A DNA stretch of 64,000 bases from Caulobacter sp. SL161 (GTDB taxonomy: Bacteria > Pseudomonadota > Alphaproteobacteria > Caulobacterales > Caulobacteraceae). Location of the stretch: contig NZ_JAPPRA010000001.1 in the NCBI RefSeq assembly GCF_026672375.1, positions 2,542,001 through 2,606,000 of the forward strand. The letters are read 5' to 3'. The first letter of the stretch is position 1; the number at the start of each line of letters is the position of its first letter. Shown one piece after another: positions 25,952 to 36,648 of this stretch. Both the position numbers and the translations under genes were made by a program. The notes beneath the pieces were generated by a model that was not told the DNA's origin, searched no databases, and saw only the letters and a program-made list of their open reading frames with translations.

Positions 25952-28648
25952 ATGTCGAAGAAGATGCTGATCGACGCAGCACACGCCGAAGAGACGCGTG
26001 TGGTCGTCGTGGACGGTACCCGGGTTGAAGAGTTCGATTTCGAGAGCCAAACCCGCAAACAGCTTCGTGGAAACATCTATCTCGCCAAGGTGACGCGCGT
26101 CGAACCCAGCCTGCAGGCTGCGTTCATCGAGTACGGTGGTAACCGTCACGGTTTCCTGGCGTTCAACGAGATCCACCCCGACTACTACCAGATCCCGGTC
26201 GCCGACCGCGAAGCGCTGATGCGCGACGACTCCGGCGACGACGAGGACGACACGCCGATCTCGCGTCGCGCCTCGGGCGGTGACGACGAAGACGACGTCA
26301 ATGGCGGCGAACGCGCGGTCGACGACGACGAGGACGACGTCGAAGAAGAACTGGCGCGCCGCAAGCGCCGCCTGATGCGCAAGTACAAGATCCAGGAAGT
26401 GATCCGCCGCCGGCAGATCATGCTGGTTCAGGTCGTCAAGGAAGAGCGCGGCAACAAGGGCGCGGCCCTGACCACCTACCTGTCGCTGGCTGGCCGCTAC
26501 GGCGTCCTGATGCCCAACACCGCCCGTGGCGGCGGCATCAGCCGCAAGATCACGGCGGTCACGGACCGCAAGCGCCTCAAGAGCGTCGTCCAGAGCCTGG
26601 ACGTGCCGCAGGGCATGGGCCTGATCGTCCGCACGGCCGGCGCCAAGCGCACCAAGGCCGAGATCAAGCGCGACTACGAGTACCTGCTGCGTCTGTGGGA
26701 GAACATCCGCGAGAACACGCTGCACTCGATCGCGCCGGCGCTGATCTACGAGGAAGAAGACCTCGTCAAACGCGCCATCCGCGACATGTACGACAAGGAC
26801 CTGGACGGCATCTGGGTCGAGGGCGACGCCGGCTACAAGGAAGCGCGCGACTTCATGCGCATGCTGATGCCGAGCCAGGCCAAGAAGGTCTTCAACTACC
26901 GCGACCCGACCCCGCTGTTCGTGAAGAACAAGATCGAGGACCATCTGGCCCAGATCTATTCGCCGGTCGTGCCGCTGCGCTCGGGCGGCTATCTGGTGAT
27001 CAACCAGACCGAAGCGCTCGTCGCCATCGACGTCAACTCGGGCAAGGCCACGCGCGAGCGCAACATCGAGGCCACCGCGCTGAAGACCAACTGCGAAGCA
27101 GCCGAGGAAGCCGCTCGTCAGCTGCGTCTGCGCGACCTGGCCGGCCTGATCGTCATCGACTTCATCGACATGGATGAAGCCAAGAACAACCGCACAGTCG
27201 AGAAGGTCCTGAAGGACGCGCTCAAGGACGATCGCGCGCGCATCCAGATGGGCAAGATCTCGGGCTTTGGCCTGATGGAGATCAGCCGCCAGCGTCGCCG
27301 CACCGGCGTGCTGGAAGGCACCACCCATGTCTGCGAACACTGCGAAGGCACGGGCCGTGTCCGTTCGGTGGAGTCCAGCGCCCTGGCCGCCCTGCGCGCC
27401 GTCGAGGCCGAGGCCCTGAAGGGCTCGGGCAGCGTGATCCTGAAGGTCTCGCGCTCGGTCGGCCTCTACATCCTCAACGAGAAGCGCGATTACCTGCAGC
27501 GTCTGCTGACAACGCATGGTCTGTTCGTGACGGTCGTCGTCGATGACAGCCTGCACGCGGGCGATCAGGAGATCGAGCGCACCGAGCTGGGCGAACGCAT
27601 CGCCGTGGCCCCGCCGCCCTTCGTCGAGGAAGACGACGACTTCGATCCGAACGCCTACGAGGACGAGGAAGAAGAAGACGACGTCATTCTCGATGACGAG
27701 GACGACGCCGATCGCGAGGACACCGATGACGACGAGGCGGCGACGCGCAAGTCGGCGCGTGATGACGAGCGCGGCGACCGCAAGGGCCGTCGCGGGCGTC
27801 GCGACCGCAACCGCGGCCGCGGGCGTCGCGACGAGCGGGATGGCGAGACCGAGTCCGAGGACGAGGACGTCGTGGCCGAAGGCGCGGACGAGGATCGCGC
27901 CGAGTTTGGCGATGATGATGAGGGCGGTCGTCGTCGCCGTCGCCGCGGTCGTCGCGGCGGCCGTCGTGGCGGGCGCGAGGACGGCGATCGTCCGACCGAC
28001 GCCTTCGTCTGGATCCGGCCGCGGGTGCCCTTCGGCGAGAACGTCTTCACCTGGCATGATCCGGCTGCGCTGGTCGGCGGTGGCGAGTCGCGTCGTCCGG
28101 CGCCCGAGCCGCGCGTCGAGGCCGCCGCCGAGGCTGCGCCGCGTCCCGAGCGGGCCGAGCGCGAAGAGCGCCCTGGCCGTGAACGTGGCCGTCGGGGTCG
28201 TGACCGGGGCCGTCGCCAGCGCGACGAGGCGCCGGTCGCCGAGGTGACCTCGGTGGAAAGCGCGACTGTCGAGGCTGCGGAGCCGTTCGAGGCCCCCATC
28301 CTGGCGCCGCCGGTGATCGCCGGACCGCCGGCCGATGTTTGGGTCGAACTGCCGGAAGTCGAGGAAGCGCCCAAGAAGCCCAAGCGCTCACGGTCGCGCG
28401 GCAAGAAGGCGACTGAAGCGTCCGTCGAAGCGGTCGACACCGTGACCGAGGTCGCGGCGGAGGCGCCCGCCTCTGAGACCGCTGAACCCGAAGCGGTCGA
28501 GGTCGCTCCGCCGGCCCCCGCGGTCGAGGCTGCGCCAAAGCCGGCGCCGGTCGTCGAAGCCGTCGAGGAGGCCAAACCGGCCGAGCCGGATCCGAACGAA
28601 ATCACCGCGCCGCCCGAAAAGCCCCGTCGGGGCTGGTGGCGCCGGTAA
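25952..28648 (+). CDS. rne: ribonuclease E
   Basis: Endoribonuclease and degradosome scaffold, 898 residues. An S1 domain near 35-170 is interrupted by a highly acidic insert (about 90-130, runs such as DDEDD), typical of alphaproteobacteria. The catalytic aspartates are in AIDVNSGKATRE (about 359) and IVIDFIDM (about 402); the zinc-link is CEHCEGTG (about 460). The C-terminal 350 residues are disordered, with acidic and Arg-rich blocks for RNA and partner binding, ending in GWWRR, the short motif that binds PNPase in Caulobacter. Start 25952 has GGAG nine bases upstream. Confidence 0.96.
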   Translation: MSKKMLIDAAHAEETRVVVVDGTRVEEFDFESQTRKQLRGNIYLAKVTRVEPSLQAAFIEYGGNRHGFLAFNEIHPDYYQIPVADREALMRDDSGDDEDDTPISRRASGGDDEDDVNGGERAVDDDEDDVEEELARRKRRLMRKYKIQEVIRRRQIMLVQVVKEERGNKGAALTTYLSLAGRYGVLMPNTARGGGISRKITAVTDRKRLKSVVQSLDVPQGMGLIVRTAGAKRTKAEIKRDYEYLLRLWENIRENTLHSIAPALIYEEEDLVKRAIRDMYDKDLDGIWVEGDAGYKEARDFMRMLMPSQAKKVFNYRDPTPLFVKNKIEDHLAQIYSPVVPLRSGGYLVINQTEALVAIDVNSGKATRERNIEATALKTNCEAAEEAARQLRLRDLAGLIVIDFIDMDEAKNNRTVEKVLKDALKDDRARIQMGKISGFGLMEISRQRRRTGVLEGTTHVCEHCEGTGRVRSVESSALAALRAVEAEALKGSGSVILKVSRSVGLYILNEKRDYLQRLLTTHGLFVTVVVDDSLHAGDQEIERTELGERIAVAPPPFVEEDDDFDPNAYEDEEEEDDVILDDEDDADREDTDDDEAATRKSARDDERGDRKGRRGRRDRNRGRGRRDERDGETESEDEDVVAEGADEDRAEFGDDDEGGRRRRRRGRRGGRRGGREDGDRPTDAFVWIRPRVPFGENVFTWHDPAALVGGGESRRPAPEPRVEAAAEAAPRPERAEREERPGRERGRRGRDRGRRQRDEAPVAEVTSVESATVEAAEPFEAPILAPPVIAGPPADVWVELPEVEEAPKKPKRSRSRGKKATEASVEAVDTVTEVAAEAPASETAEPEAVEVAPPAPAVEAAPKPAPVVEAVEEAKPAEPDPNEITAPPEKPRRGWWRR

Positions 28649-28661
28649 GGTCGAATGACAA

Positions 28662-28699
28662 CGGCCCGCGCGTCTCCCGATGCGCGGGCCGAATTCTTT
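28662..28699 (+). terminator. intrinsic terminator after rne
   Basis: CGGCCCGCGC (28662-28671) and GCGCGGGCCG (28682-28691) make a 10-bp perfect stem followed by AATTCTTT. Confidence 0.8.
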
Positions 28700-28790
28700 C
28701 ACGGCGACGGTGCGAACCCTTGTTCCCTCGCCGTCGCGATCCAAGTTAGATTGGTCAGGGTTCGCGGGGGCGCGATCTGGAGATCACTTG

Positions 28791-30212
28791 ATGACCTCGC
28801 GTAGTGGGCGAGCCGGTAAGAGATTGGGCGCGGCGATCTGCGCGCTCGCCGTTCTCGCGTCCACCGTTTCGGCGCCCCAACTTGCGAACGCGCAGAACGA
28901 CGGTCCTTCCCTGATCCGGGACACCGAGATCGAAGAGATCCTGCATCGCGACTCCGACCCGATCTTCGCCGCCGCCGGTCTGGACCCGAAGAATGTGCGG
29001 ATCCTCATCGTCGGCGACAAATCGCTGAACGCCTTCGCGACCCAGGGCCTGCAGATGGGCCTGAATACGGGCCTGATCCTACAGACCGAGAACCCGAATC
29101 AGCTGCGCGGCGTCATTGCGCACGAGACGGGTCACCTCGCCGGCGGCCACCCCATCCGCTCCGACGAGATGATGCGCGCAGGCCTCAAGCCGATGATCCT
29201 GACCATGGGTCTTGGCGTTCTGGCTGCTCTGGCGGGCGCGCCGGACGCTGGCGCGGTGCTGATCGGCAACGCTCAATACGCCGGAGCCCTCGGCGCGCTG
29301 GGTTACAGCCGTGAACAGGAATCGCGGGCCGACCAGGCCGGCGCCGGCTTCCTGGAAGCCACCGGCCAATCCGGGCGGGGTCTCGTCGAGTTCTTCGACA
29401 ATTTCCGCTATCAGGAAGTGTTCGATCAGGCGCGGCGGTTCGCCTATTTCCGCAGCCACCCCCTCTCGTCCGAGCGGATCGAGGTGCTGCGCAGCCGTGT
29501 CGAGCGCCTGCCGCACTACAACGCCGTCGATACGCCCGAGGATCTGGCCCGGCACGAGGTGATGAAGGCCAAGCTTGAGGGCTTCCTGAATCCCCAGATC
29601 GCGCTGATGAAGTACAAGGAGACCGATACCGGGTTTCCGGCCCGCTATGCGCGCTCGATCGCCTACTACCAGATGAAGGAGCCCGATCGGGCCCTGAAGC
29701 TGCTGGACGGCCTGATCGCCGACCACCCCGACAATCCCTATCTCTGGGAGCTGAAGGGGCAGATCCTTTTTGAATTCAATCGTGTGGAACAGGCCGAAGA
29801 GCCCCAGCGCCGCTCGGTGGCGCTGAAGCCGGACGCCGCGCTGCTCCGCATCAATCTGGGCCAGACCCTGATCAATCTGAACGATCCCAAGAAGGTCGAG
29901 GAAGGCGTTCAGGAGCTGAAGCGCAGCCTGCTGAATGAGCCCGACAACCCGGTGACCTGGCGCCTCCTGGCGCAGGCCTACGACAAGCAGAAGAAGGACG
30001 GCGAGGCTCGCCTGGCCACCGCCGAGCAATATTTCTCACTGGGCGCCGTTCGCGAGGCCAAGGTCTTTGCGATGCGCGCCCGGGAGCTCCTGACCAAGAA
30101 CACGCCCGACTGGCGCCGCGCCACGGACATCGTGCTGGCGTCCCGTCCCTCGAACCAGGAACTCAAGGACCTGGCCAAGGACGGCGTCATGCCCTCCAAT
30201 CCCGGCCGCTGA
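28791..30212 (+). CDS. M48 family metalloprotease with TPR repeats (BepA-like)
   Basis: Secreted zinc protease of 473 residues. A signal peptide (cleavage near ANAQ, about residue 37) precedes an M48 domain with HETGHLAGGH (HExxH; about 110-119) and a downstream metal-ligand Glu in REQESRADQAG. The C-terminal half (about 290-440) has tetratricopeptide-like helical repeats such as LQHPYLWELKGQ-type units. This layout matches BepA/YfgC, a periplasmic protease and chaperone for outer-membrane proteins. The start at 28791 has GGAG eight bases upstream; the longer frame is discarded. It is 24 bp from the DsbA-like gene. Confidence 0.85.
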   Translation: MTSRSGRAGKRLGAAICALAVLASTVSAPQLANAQNDGPSLIRDTEIEEILHRDSDPIFAAAGLDPKNVRILIVGDKSLNAFATQGLQMGLNTGLILQTENPNQLRGVIAHETGHLAGGHPIRSDEMMRAGLKPMILTMGLGVLAALAGAPDAGAVLIGNAQYAGALGALGYSREQESRADQAGAGFLEATGQSGRGLVEFFDNFRYQEVFDQARRFAYFRSHPLSSERIEVLRSRVERLPHYNAVDTPEDLARHEVMKAKLEGFLNPQIALMKYKETDTGFPARYARSIAYYQMKEPDRALKLLDGLIADHPDNPYLWELKGQILFEFNRVEQAEEPQRRSVALKPDAALLRINLGQTLINLNDPKKVEEGVQELKRSLLNEPDNPVTWRLLAQAYDKQKKDGEARLATAEQYFSLGAVREAKVFAMRARELLTKNTPDWRRATDIVLASRPSNQELKDLAKDGVMPSNPGR

Positions 30213-30236
30213 CCGGCCACGCATCCAGAGATTTCG

Positions 30237-30977
30237 ATGACCATGCTTCGCCGCGCTGCGACCTTCGCCGTCCCGTTGGCCATCGCCGGCCTCACCCTCG
30301 CCGGCTGCGACCAGTCCAAGCCGGACAAGGCGTTCGGTGAAAAGGTCCGGGCCTATCTGATCGAGCACCCCGAGGTGCTGATGGAGGCCAGCCAGAAGCT
30401 GCAGGAGAAACAGGCGGCCCAGCAGGCGGTCTCATCGCAGAAGGCCATCGGCGAGTATCGTCAGGCGATCGAACGCGACCCGCGCGATATCGTCATCAAT
30501 CCGACTGGCACGATCACGGTGACCGAGTTCTTCGACTACCGTTGCGGCTTCTGCCGTCAGGCCACGCCGGCGGTGCTCGAGCTCGTCCAGAAGAACCCCG
30601 ACATCCGGCTGGTGCTGAAGGACTTCGTGATTTTCGGCAACGACAGCGAGGCGGCCGCGCGCATCGCCCTGGGCGCCAAGGACCAGGGCAAGAGCATGGA
30701 ACTGCACAAGGCGCTGATGGCCGAGAACGCGCTCGACGCCAGGGGCGCCCTGCGCATCGCCGAGGGACTGGGCGTCGACATGGCCAAGGCCAAGGCCGTC
30801 GGCGAGAGCCAGGCCGTCACCCAGCATCTGGCCGACACCGACGCGCTGGCCCGCGCCCTGAACCTGTCGGGCACGCCCGCCTTCATCGTCGGCGACACCC
30901 TGGTGCCCGGCGCGGACATCAACGCCCTGAAGCTGGCGATTGAACAGACGCGGGCGGCGCGGGCAAAGGCGGGTTGA
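30237..30977 (+). CDS. DsbA-like thioredoxin-fold lipoprotein
   Basis: Periplasmic thiol oxidoreductase of 246 residues. The N-terminus is a lipoprotein signal with lipobox TLAGC (Cys 24). A helical segment (about 30-80, rich in K, Q, E) precedes the thioredoxin fold with the redox motif FFDYRCGFCRQATP (CGFC, about 99) and the cis-Pro loop SGTPAFIVG near 218. This resembles ScsC/Com1-type DsbA proteins with an N-terminal multimerisation arm. It follows the M48 gene closely, so probably forms an envelope quality-control operon with it. Confidence 0.87.
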   Translation: MTMLRRAATFAVPLAIAGLTLAGCDQSKPDKAFGEKVRAYLIEHPEVLMEASQKLQEKQAAQQAVSSQKAIGEYRQAIERDPRDIVINPTGTITVTEFFDYRCGFCRQATPAVLELVQKNPDIRLVLKDFVIFGNDSEAAARIALGAKDQGKSMELHKALMAENALDARGALRIAEGLGVDMAKAKAVGESQAVTQHLADTDALARALNLSGTPAFIVGDTLVPGADINALKLAIEQTRAARAKAG

Positions 30978-30980
30978 TGA

Positions 30981-31114
30981 CGATCCTTCCGCCCCCTCTG
31001 GGGGCGGACGATCGCGCAAAGCGCGGTCAGGTGGGGGCTAACCGGCGCTTGCAGAGCCCCACTCGCCCCCTCCGCGCCTACGGCGCTCCTCCCCCATGGG
31101 GGGAAGAAGGATCG
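30981..31114. repeat. palindromic intergenic element between dsbA-like gene and thiG
   Basis: A 134-bp element with 9-bp terminal inverted repeats CGATCCTTC and GAAGGATCG and several inner GC hairpins (for instance CCCCC/GGGGG after position 30990). It fills nearly the whole gap between two convergent genes, ending two bases from the thiG stop. It resembles a small non-autonomous repeat. Confidence 0.65.
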
Positions 31115-31116
31115 GC

Positions 31117-31926
31117 TCAGATCAGCCCCGCCAGCGGCGAGCTGGGATCGGCGTAGAGCCGCTTCTGCATCCGGCCGGCCAGATAGGCCTCGCGGCCGGC
31201 GATCACCGCGTGCTTCATCGCCTTGGCCATGCGGATCGGGTCCTTGGCCTCGGCGATGGCGGTGTTCATCAGGATGGCGTCGCAGCCCAGTTCCATGCCG
31301 ATCGCCGCGTCGGACGCCGTGCCAACGCCGGCGTCGACCAGGACCGGCACCTTGGCGTTCTCGATGATGATGCGCAGGTTGACGCGGTTCTGGATGCCCA
31401 GACCGGAACCGATCGGCGCGCCCAGCGGCATGATCGCCACCGCGCCCGCGTCTTCCAGCTTGCGGGCGTAGACCGGGTCGTCCGAGCAGTAGACCATGAC
31501 CTGGAACCCGTCGGCGACCAGCAGCTTCAGCGAGCGCAGGGTCTCTTCCATGTCCGGAAACAGGGTCTTGGGGTCGCTGAGGACCTCCAGTTTGACGAGG
31601 TCCCAGCCGCCAGCCTCGCGGGCTAGGCGCAGCGTCCGCACCGCGTCCTCGCCGGTGAAACAGCCGGCGGTGTTGGGCAGATAGGTGAACTCGGTCGGTT
31701 TGACGTAGTCGACCAGCAAAGGCTGGCTCGGATCGGTCAGGTTCACGCGCCGAACGGCCACCGTGACGATCTCGGCCCCGGCCGCGCGGGCGGCGGCGGC
31801 GTTGGTCGCATAGTCCTTGTACTTGCCCGTGCCGACGATCAGGCGCGAGCGGAAGGTGCGGCCGGCGACGGTCCAGGTCTCGTCGCTGTCAGCGGTGACG
31901 GAGTCGGGGGAAACATGCGCGTTCAT
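31117..31926 (-). CDS. thiG: thiazole synthase
   Basis: Thiamine biosynthesis enzyme of 269 residues that builds the thiazole phosphate from DXP, dehydroglycine and ThiS-thiocarboxylate. Visible are [11 protein letters not shown] at the start of the barrel, the Schiff-base lysine in [32 protein letters not shown] and [18 protein letters not shown]. It begins with about 20 poorly conserved residues before the core. It lies downstream of thiS on the same strand, separated by 129 bp containing a palindromic repeat, so an operon with readthrough or a separate promoter is possible. No thiE or thiO is in the window. Confidence 0.93.
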   Translation of the reverse strand: MNAHVSPDSVTADSDETWTVAGRTFRSRLIVGTGKYKDYATNAAAARAAGAEIVTVAVRRVNLTDPSQPLLVDYVKPTEFTYLPNTAGCFTGEDAVRTLRLAREAGGWDLVKLEVLSDPKTLFPDMEETLRSLKLLVADGFQVMVYCSDDPVYARKLEDAGAVAIMPLGAPIGSGLGIQNRVNLRIIIENAKVPVLVDAGVGTASDAAIGMELGCDAILMNTAIAEAKDPIRMAKAMKHAVIAGREAYLAGRMQKRLYADPSSPLAGLI

Positions 31927-31955
31927 GCGGCTGGTTTACGCCCCCATCCTTTCCC

Positions 31956-32045
31956 TGTCATCCCGGGCGAAGACCCGGGACCACAACAAACACGGCGCAT
32001 CCCGAGGTCCCGGCTCGGCGTGCTTCGCACTTGGCCGGGATGACA
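31956..32045. repeat. intergenic palindromic repeat, copy 2
   Basis: A 90-bp relative of the element at 18023-18118, with the same ends TGTCATCCCGG and CCGGGATGACA and a similar inner layout (CCCGGGACCAC, GGTCCCGG). It is inserted between thiS and thiG. Confidence 0.75.
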
Positions 32046-32055
32046 GCCTTTAAGG

Positions 32056-32256
32056 TCAACCGCCGCCGATAAAGGTGACGATCTCGATCCGGTCGCCATC
32101 GGCCAGCGCCGTGTCGGCATAGCTGGACCTCGGTGCGATCTCGAGATTGCGCTCGACCGCCACCTTGCGGGCGTCCAGGCCCAGCATGGTCACAAGATCA
32201 GCGATCGTGACCACGCCGGCCACGTCCCGCTCTTCCCCGTTCAGTAAAAGCCTCAT
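32056..32256 (-). CDS. thiS: sulfur carrier protein ThiS
   Basis: Ubiquitin-like sulfur carrier of 66 residues for thiazole synthesis. It has the [11 protein letters not shown] beta-grasp start, a [16 protein letters not shown] middle, and the essential C-terminal GG in TFIGGG, which is activated by adenylation. The start at 32256 has AGGAGAG directly upstream; a longer frame to 32955 is the shadow of aroQ. The gene is followed by thiG after a repeat. Confidence 0.92.
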
Positions 32257-32334
32257 CTCTCCTCCGAAGCGAGCCGTGCTTGTGACCCGGCGGAACCGGC
32301 TATACAAGACCCTCGGAATCGACGGCGGAGCCGC

Positions 32335-32775
32335 ATGGTAAAACCGATCCACGTGCTGAGCGGGCCCAACCTCAACCTGTTGGGAACACGCGAGCCCGAG
32401 ATTTACGGCAAGGACACCCTCGATGATGTCCGGACGCGCTGTGAGGCGCGGGCGGCTTCGCGTGGCGTTTCGGTGGTCTTCCGCCAGTCCAACCATGAAG
32501 GCGTGCTGATCGATTGGGTGCACGAGGCGCGTGAGTCGGCCTCTGCGCTGGTCATCAATCCGGCCGGATACGGCCACACGTCGATTGCGCTGCTGGATGC
32601 GCTCAAGACCTTGAGCATCCCCGTGATCGAGTGTCACTTGTCCAACCCGGCGGCGAGGGAGGAATTCCGCCGCCATACCTACGTTTCGCTGGCGGCCACG
32701 GGGATCGTCTCCGGGTTCGGCGCGGCGAGTTACGAACTGGCGATCGAGGCCGCTTTCGGCCTGATCCGCGCATAG
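32335..32775 (+). CDS. aroQ: 3-dehydroquinate dehydratase, type II
   Basis: Shikimate-pathway dehydratase of 146 residues. Type II features are [17 protein letters not shown] with the catalytic Tyr, [35 protein letters not shown], and [15 protein letters not shown] carrying the catalytic His. The protein is complete. It starts the plus-strand group aroQ-accB-accC-aat common in alphaproteobacteria, and is divergent from thiS. Confidence 0.93.
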
Positions 32776-32835
32776 CAACGATAACGTCCGGCGTTTTCCG
32801 CCGCCCGGCGCATCAGAAGAACAAGGTAAGCTTCC

Positions 32836-33348
32836 ATGTCGAACCCCAAGGCCCCCGCCGATCCGGTCGAAGCTCCCGCGATCGACGCCCGTCTGGTCCG
32901 CAAGATCGCGGACATCCTGAAGGACACGGGTCTGTCCGAGATCGAAGTCGAGCATGCCGGCCTGAAGATCCGCGTCGCGCGTGAACTGACCGCCGCGCCC
33001 GTCAACTACGTCCAGGCCGCCGCCCCGGCCTACGCGCCGGCTCCGGCCGCCGCCCCGGCCCCGGTCGCCGCCGCGCCGGCCCCCGCCGCCGAGGCCGTTC
33101 CGGCCGCAGTGCGTGGCGACGCCGTGAAGTCGCCGATGGTCGGCACCGCCTATCTCTCGCCCCAGCCGGGCGCTGACGCCTTCGTGAAAGTCGGCGACAC
33201 CGTCGCGGCCGGTCAGACCCTGCTGATCGTCGAAGCCATGAAGACCATGAACCCGATCGCCGCGCCGAAGGCCGGCAAGATCGTCGAGATCCTGGTTGAC
33301 GACGCCCAGCCCGTCGAGTTCGGCGAGCCGCTCGTCGTCATCGAGTAA
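32836..33348 (+). CDS. accB: biotin carboxyl carrier protein of acetyl-CoA carboxylase
   Basis: BCCP of 170 residues. A short N-terminal dimerisation domain (about 15-55) is followed by an alanine/proline linker (about 55-95) and the biotinyl domain with [12 protein letters not shown]136 is the biotinylation site. The start [12 protein letters not shown] is preceded by AAGGTAAG. It is six bases upstream of accC and clearly co-transcribed with it, giving the biotin carrier and carboxylase halves of the first step of fatty-acid synthesis. Confidence 0.94.
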   Translation: MSNPKAPADPVEAPAIDARLVRKIADILKDTGLSEIEVEHAGLKIRVARELTAAPVNYVQAAAPAYAPAPAAAPAPVAAAPAPAAEAVPAAVRGDAVKSPMVGTAYLSPQPGADAFVKVGDTVAAGQTLLIVEAMKTMNPIAAPKAGKIVEILVDDAQPVEFGEPLVVIE

Positions 33349-33353
33349 AGCTC

Positions 33354-34700
<1,347 letters not shown>

Positions 34701-34713
34701 TCCGGGGCCGGCG

Positions 34714-35367
34714 ATGGAAGACGCCTTCACGGTCGACGACCTGATCGCCTGCTATGCGCGCGGCGTCTTTCCGATGGCCGACGCACGAGAGGACGAGAGC
34801 CTCTTTCTGATCGATCCCGAGCGGCGCGGTGTGCTGCCGCTCGGGACTTTCCATATTCCCAAGCGCCTGGCCCGCACGGTTCGCAATGGACCGTACGAGG
34901 TTCGCGTCGACACCGCCTTCGACGCGGTGATCGAGCACTGCGCCGCCTCGCGGCCCGGACGGCTTGACACCTGGATCAACCATCCGATCCAGCGGCTCTA
35001 TGGCCAGCTCTACGCCCGCGGGCTCGCCCACAGCGTCGAGACGTGGCTGGACGATGAGCTTGTCGGCGGACTCTACGGCGTGTCGCTGGGCGGGGCGTTC
35101 TTTGGTGAGAGCATGTTCTCGACCGCGCGCGACGCCAGCAAGGTGGCGCTGGTGCATCTCGTCGCGCGCTTGATCGCGGGCGGGTACGAGTTGCTGGACA
35201 CCCAGTTTCTCACCGAGCATCTGGCGCAGTTCGGCGTCACGGAGATCAGCCGCGCGGACTACCGCCGCCGGCTATCCAAGGCCCTGGCGACGCCGGGCGA
35301 CTTCTACGGCTTGGCGGGCGGCGCGACGGGGATCGACTGCTTGCAGGCGATCAGCCAGGCGTCATAG
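34714..35367 (+). CDS. aat: leucyl/phenylalanyl-tRNA-protein transferase
   Basis: Aminoacyl-transferase of 217 residues that adds Leu or Phe to N-terminal Arg/Lys, tagging proteins for ClpAP. Visible are the N-terminal [55 protein letters not shown] and [13 protein letters not shown]. It belongs to the accBC group. Its 3' end overlaps the convergent DUF2155 gene by 64 bp, beyond the conserved part of both proteins. Confidence 0.92.
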   Translation: MEDAFTVDDLIACYARGVFPMADAREDESLFLIDPERRGVLPLGTFHIPKRLARTVRNGPYEVRVDTAFDAVIEHCAASRPGRLDTWINHPIQRLYGQLYARGLAHSVETWLDDELVGGLYGVSLGGAFFGESMFSTARDASKVALVHLVARLIAGGYELLDTQFLTEHLAQFGVTEISRADYRRRLSKALATPGDFYGLAGGATGIDCLQAISQAS

Positions 35368-35969
35368 ACCGGGTGTTGCAGCGGGTTCAGGCCCGGCGAG
35401 CTGGCGTACATCCAACCCTTGTAGATCTGGCGTCCCGGAGGCGCGGCGCGGCCGGCCTGGGCCTTGGGCTGGGTGTCGACCACCACATAGGCCGCCGACT
35501 CCGGCGCGACCTCGTCGGCGGCGGCGGTTTCGCAAGCCCGCACGGTGAAGATCAGGGTCTTGTACCGGATCGGCTGACCGATCGGGACCTCGAACCGCAT
35601 GGTTTCGGTCGTGACCTTGTCCAGCGCCTGCAAGATGGCCACCGAATAGCGCGCCCGCTTGGCGGGCTCGGCGGGCTTGGTCGCCGCCGGCGGTTTGACC
35701 TGGGTGGCGGCTCCCGGCGCGGGTGACGCGGGCGGATTAGGGTTCGCCGTGGCGGGCGCGACCTGAACGGGCTGGGCGGGCCGTAGTTCTCCGACCGGCG
35801 TCGGCGGTGCAGGTCGCGGAGCGGGCGCCACCGGCGCTGGGGTCGCGGCGGGCGCGCTGGCCGGAGTCTGAGCCTGAGGCGTTCCTGCCTGACGCGCGAC
35901 AGCGATACCTGCCACGGCCAAGCCGGACAGGACGCTCACTGCCGCGATCAGGGACGCCCGGCGGGCCAT
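35304..35969 (-). CDS. DUF2155 domain protein, secreted
   Basis: Protein of 221 residues with a signal peptide or N-terminal anchor ([20 protein letters not shown]), a long Pro/Ala linker (about 27-115) and a C-terminal DUF2155 domain with [38 protein letters not shown] and [21 protein letters not shown] chose ATG 35969, which has AGGGG upstream and leaves a 4-bp gap from the preceding gene; the frame is open to 36002. Conserved in alphaproteobacteria next to NDUFA12 and aat; function unknown. Confidence 0.8.
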   Translation of the reverse strand: MARRASLIAAVSVLSGLAVAGIAVARQAGTPQAQTPASAPAATPAPVAPAPRPAPPTPVGELRPAQPVQVAPATANPNPPASPAPGAATQVKPPAATKPAEPAKRARYSVAILQALDKVTTETMRFEVPIGQPIRYKTLIFTVRACETAAADEVAPESAAYVVVDTQPKAQAGRAAPPGRQIYKGWMYASSPGLNPLQHPVYDAWLIACKQSIPVAPPAKP

Positions 35970-35973
35970 GCCC

Positions 35974-36369
35974 CTATTCCGGCGACCAGGCTTGATAGTC
36001 ACTCGTCGCCGCCGGGCGCTCGCCGCCGCGGGTCAGCGAACCCTGGGGACGCCAGGCGTGCACGGTGCCGGTCAGGTTCGGGAGCGTGTCCTTCTCCCAT
36101 TCGCGACGCTTCAGCGGCGCGCGGGTCGGCGGCTCGTCCAGCGTGTAGTGCAGCCAACCGCTCCACTCCGCAGGGACCTTCGAGGCTTCGGCATAGCCGT
36201 TGTAGATCACCCAACGACGCTTGTGACGGTCGTAGCTGTCGCTGTTGTCGCGCGCCTCGAAATAGCGGTTGCCGTAGTCGTCCTGACCCACGAAGACGCC
36301 GCGGCGGCCAATGTGGAAACGCTGCCCGAGGGTCGCGCCGTTCCACCACGTGAAGATCGCTTTCAGCAC
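35974..36369 (-). CDS. NADH:ubiquinone oxidoreductase subunit NDUFA12-like
   Basis: Complex I accessory subunit of 131 residues, homologous to mitochondrial NDUFA12 (B17.2). Conserved features are IFTWWNGATLGQRFHIGRRG, VGQDDYGNRYFEA, RWVIYNGYAEASKVPAEWSG and WLHYTLDEPP. It is characteristic of alphaproteobacteria, in agreement with the origin of mitochondria. It precedes DUF2155 in an apparent operon (4-bp gap). Confidence 0.92.
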   Translation of the reverse strand: MLKAIFTWWNGATLGQRFHIGRRGVFVGQDDYGNRYFEARDNSDSYDRHKRRWVIYNGYAEASKVPAEWSGWLHYTLDEPPTRAPLKRREWEKDTLPNLTGTVHAWRPQGSLTRGGERPAATSDYQAWSPE

Positions 36370-36482
36370 TACGTTCGCACCTGAATCTGCAAGGCTTTGC
36401 TCGACCGCGACAAGCGCGGCGAAGCGGGCGGACCATAGCGCCCCGCGCCCTCACCGTCCAGCCGCGCGCCGGTCGCGGCGCA

Positions 36483-36530
36483 CTTCAACATCTTGTGGAT
36501 TAGCGCCCCTCCACCCGCAACATCTATTGA
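36483..36530. promoter_or_regulatory. tandem NrdR-like boxes
   Basis: The 8-mer CAACATCT occurs at 36486 and again at 36518, exactly 32 bp apart. The first box (36483-36498) matches the core of the NrdR consensus (CwAtATaTwGt) at most positions; the second (36515-36530) is weaker. NrdR boxes usually come as pairs spaced by whole helical turns (about 15-16 or 31-32 bp). They lie about 120-165 bp before the NrdJ-like gene. Confidence 0.45.
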
Positions 36531-36648
36531 GGGGCAGTGACCAAGGTTCTAACCTGCGGTGCGACCTTACGCCCATCCCGGCCGCGCGGAATCACACGTT
36601 AGGGATTTGGTAAGCACTCACGCTGGCATCTCGGACCTGGAAACGCCC

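Noticed and set aside
25661..28057. 798-codon open frame opposite rne
   Set aside because: It lies wholly antisense to a well-conserved gene, has low-complexity sequence, and is explained by GC-rich codon third positions in the opposite frame.
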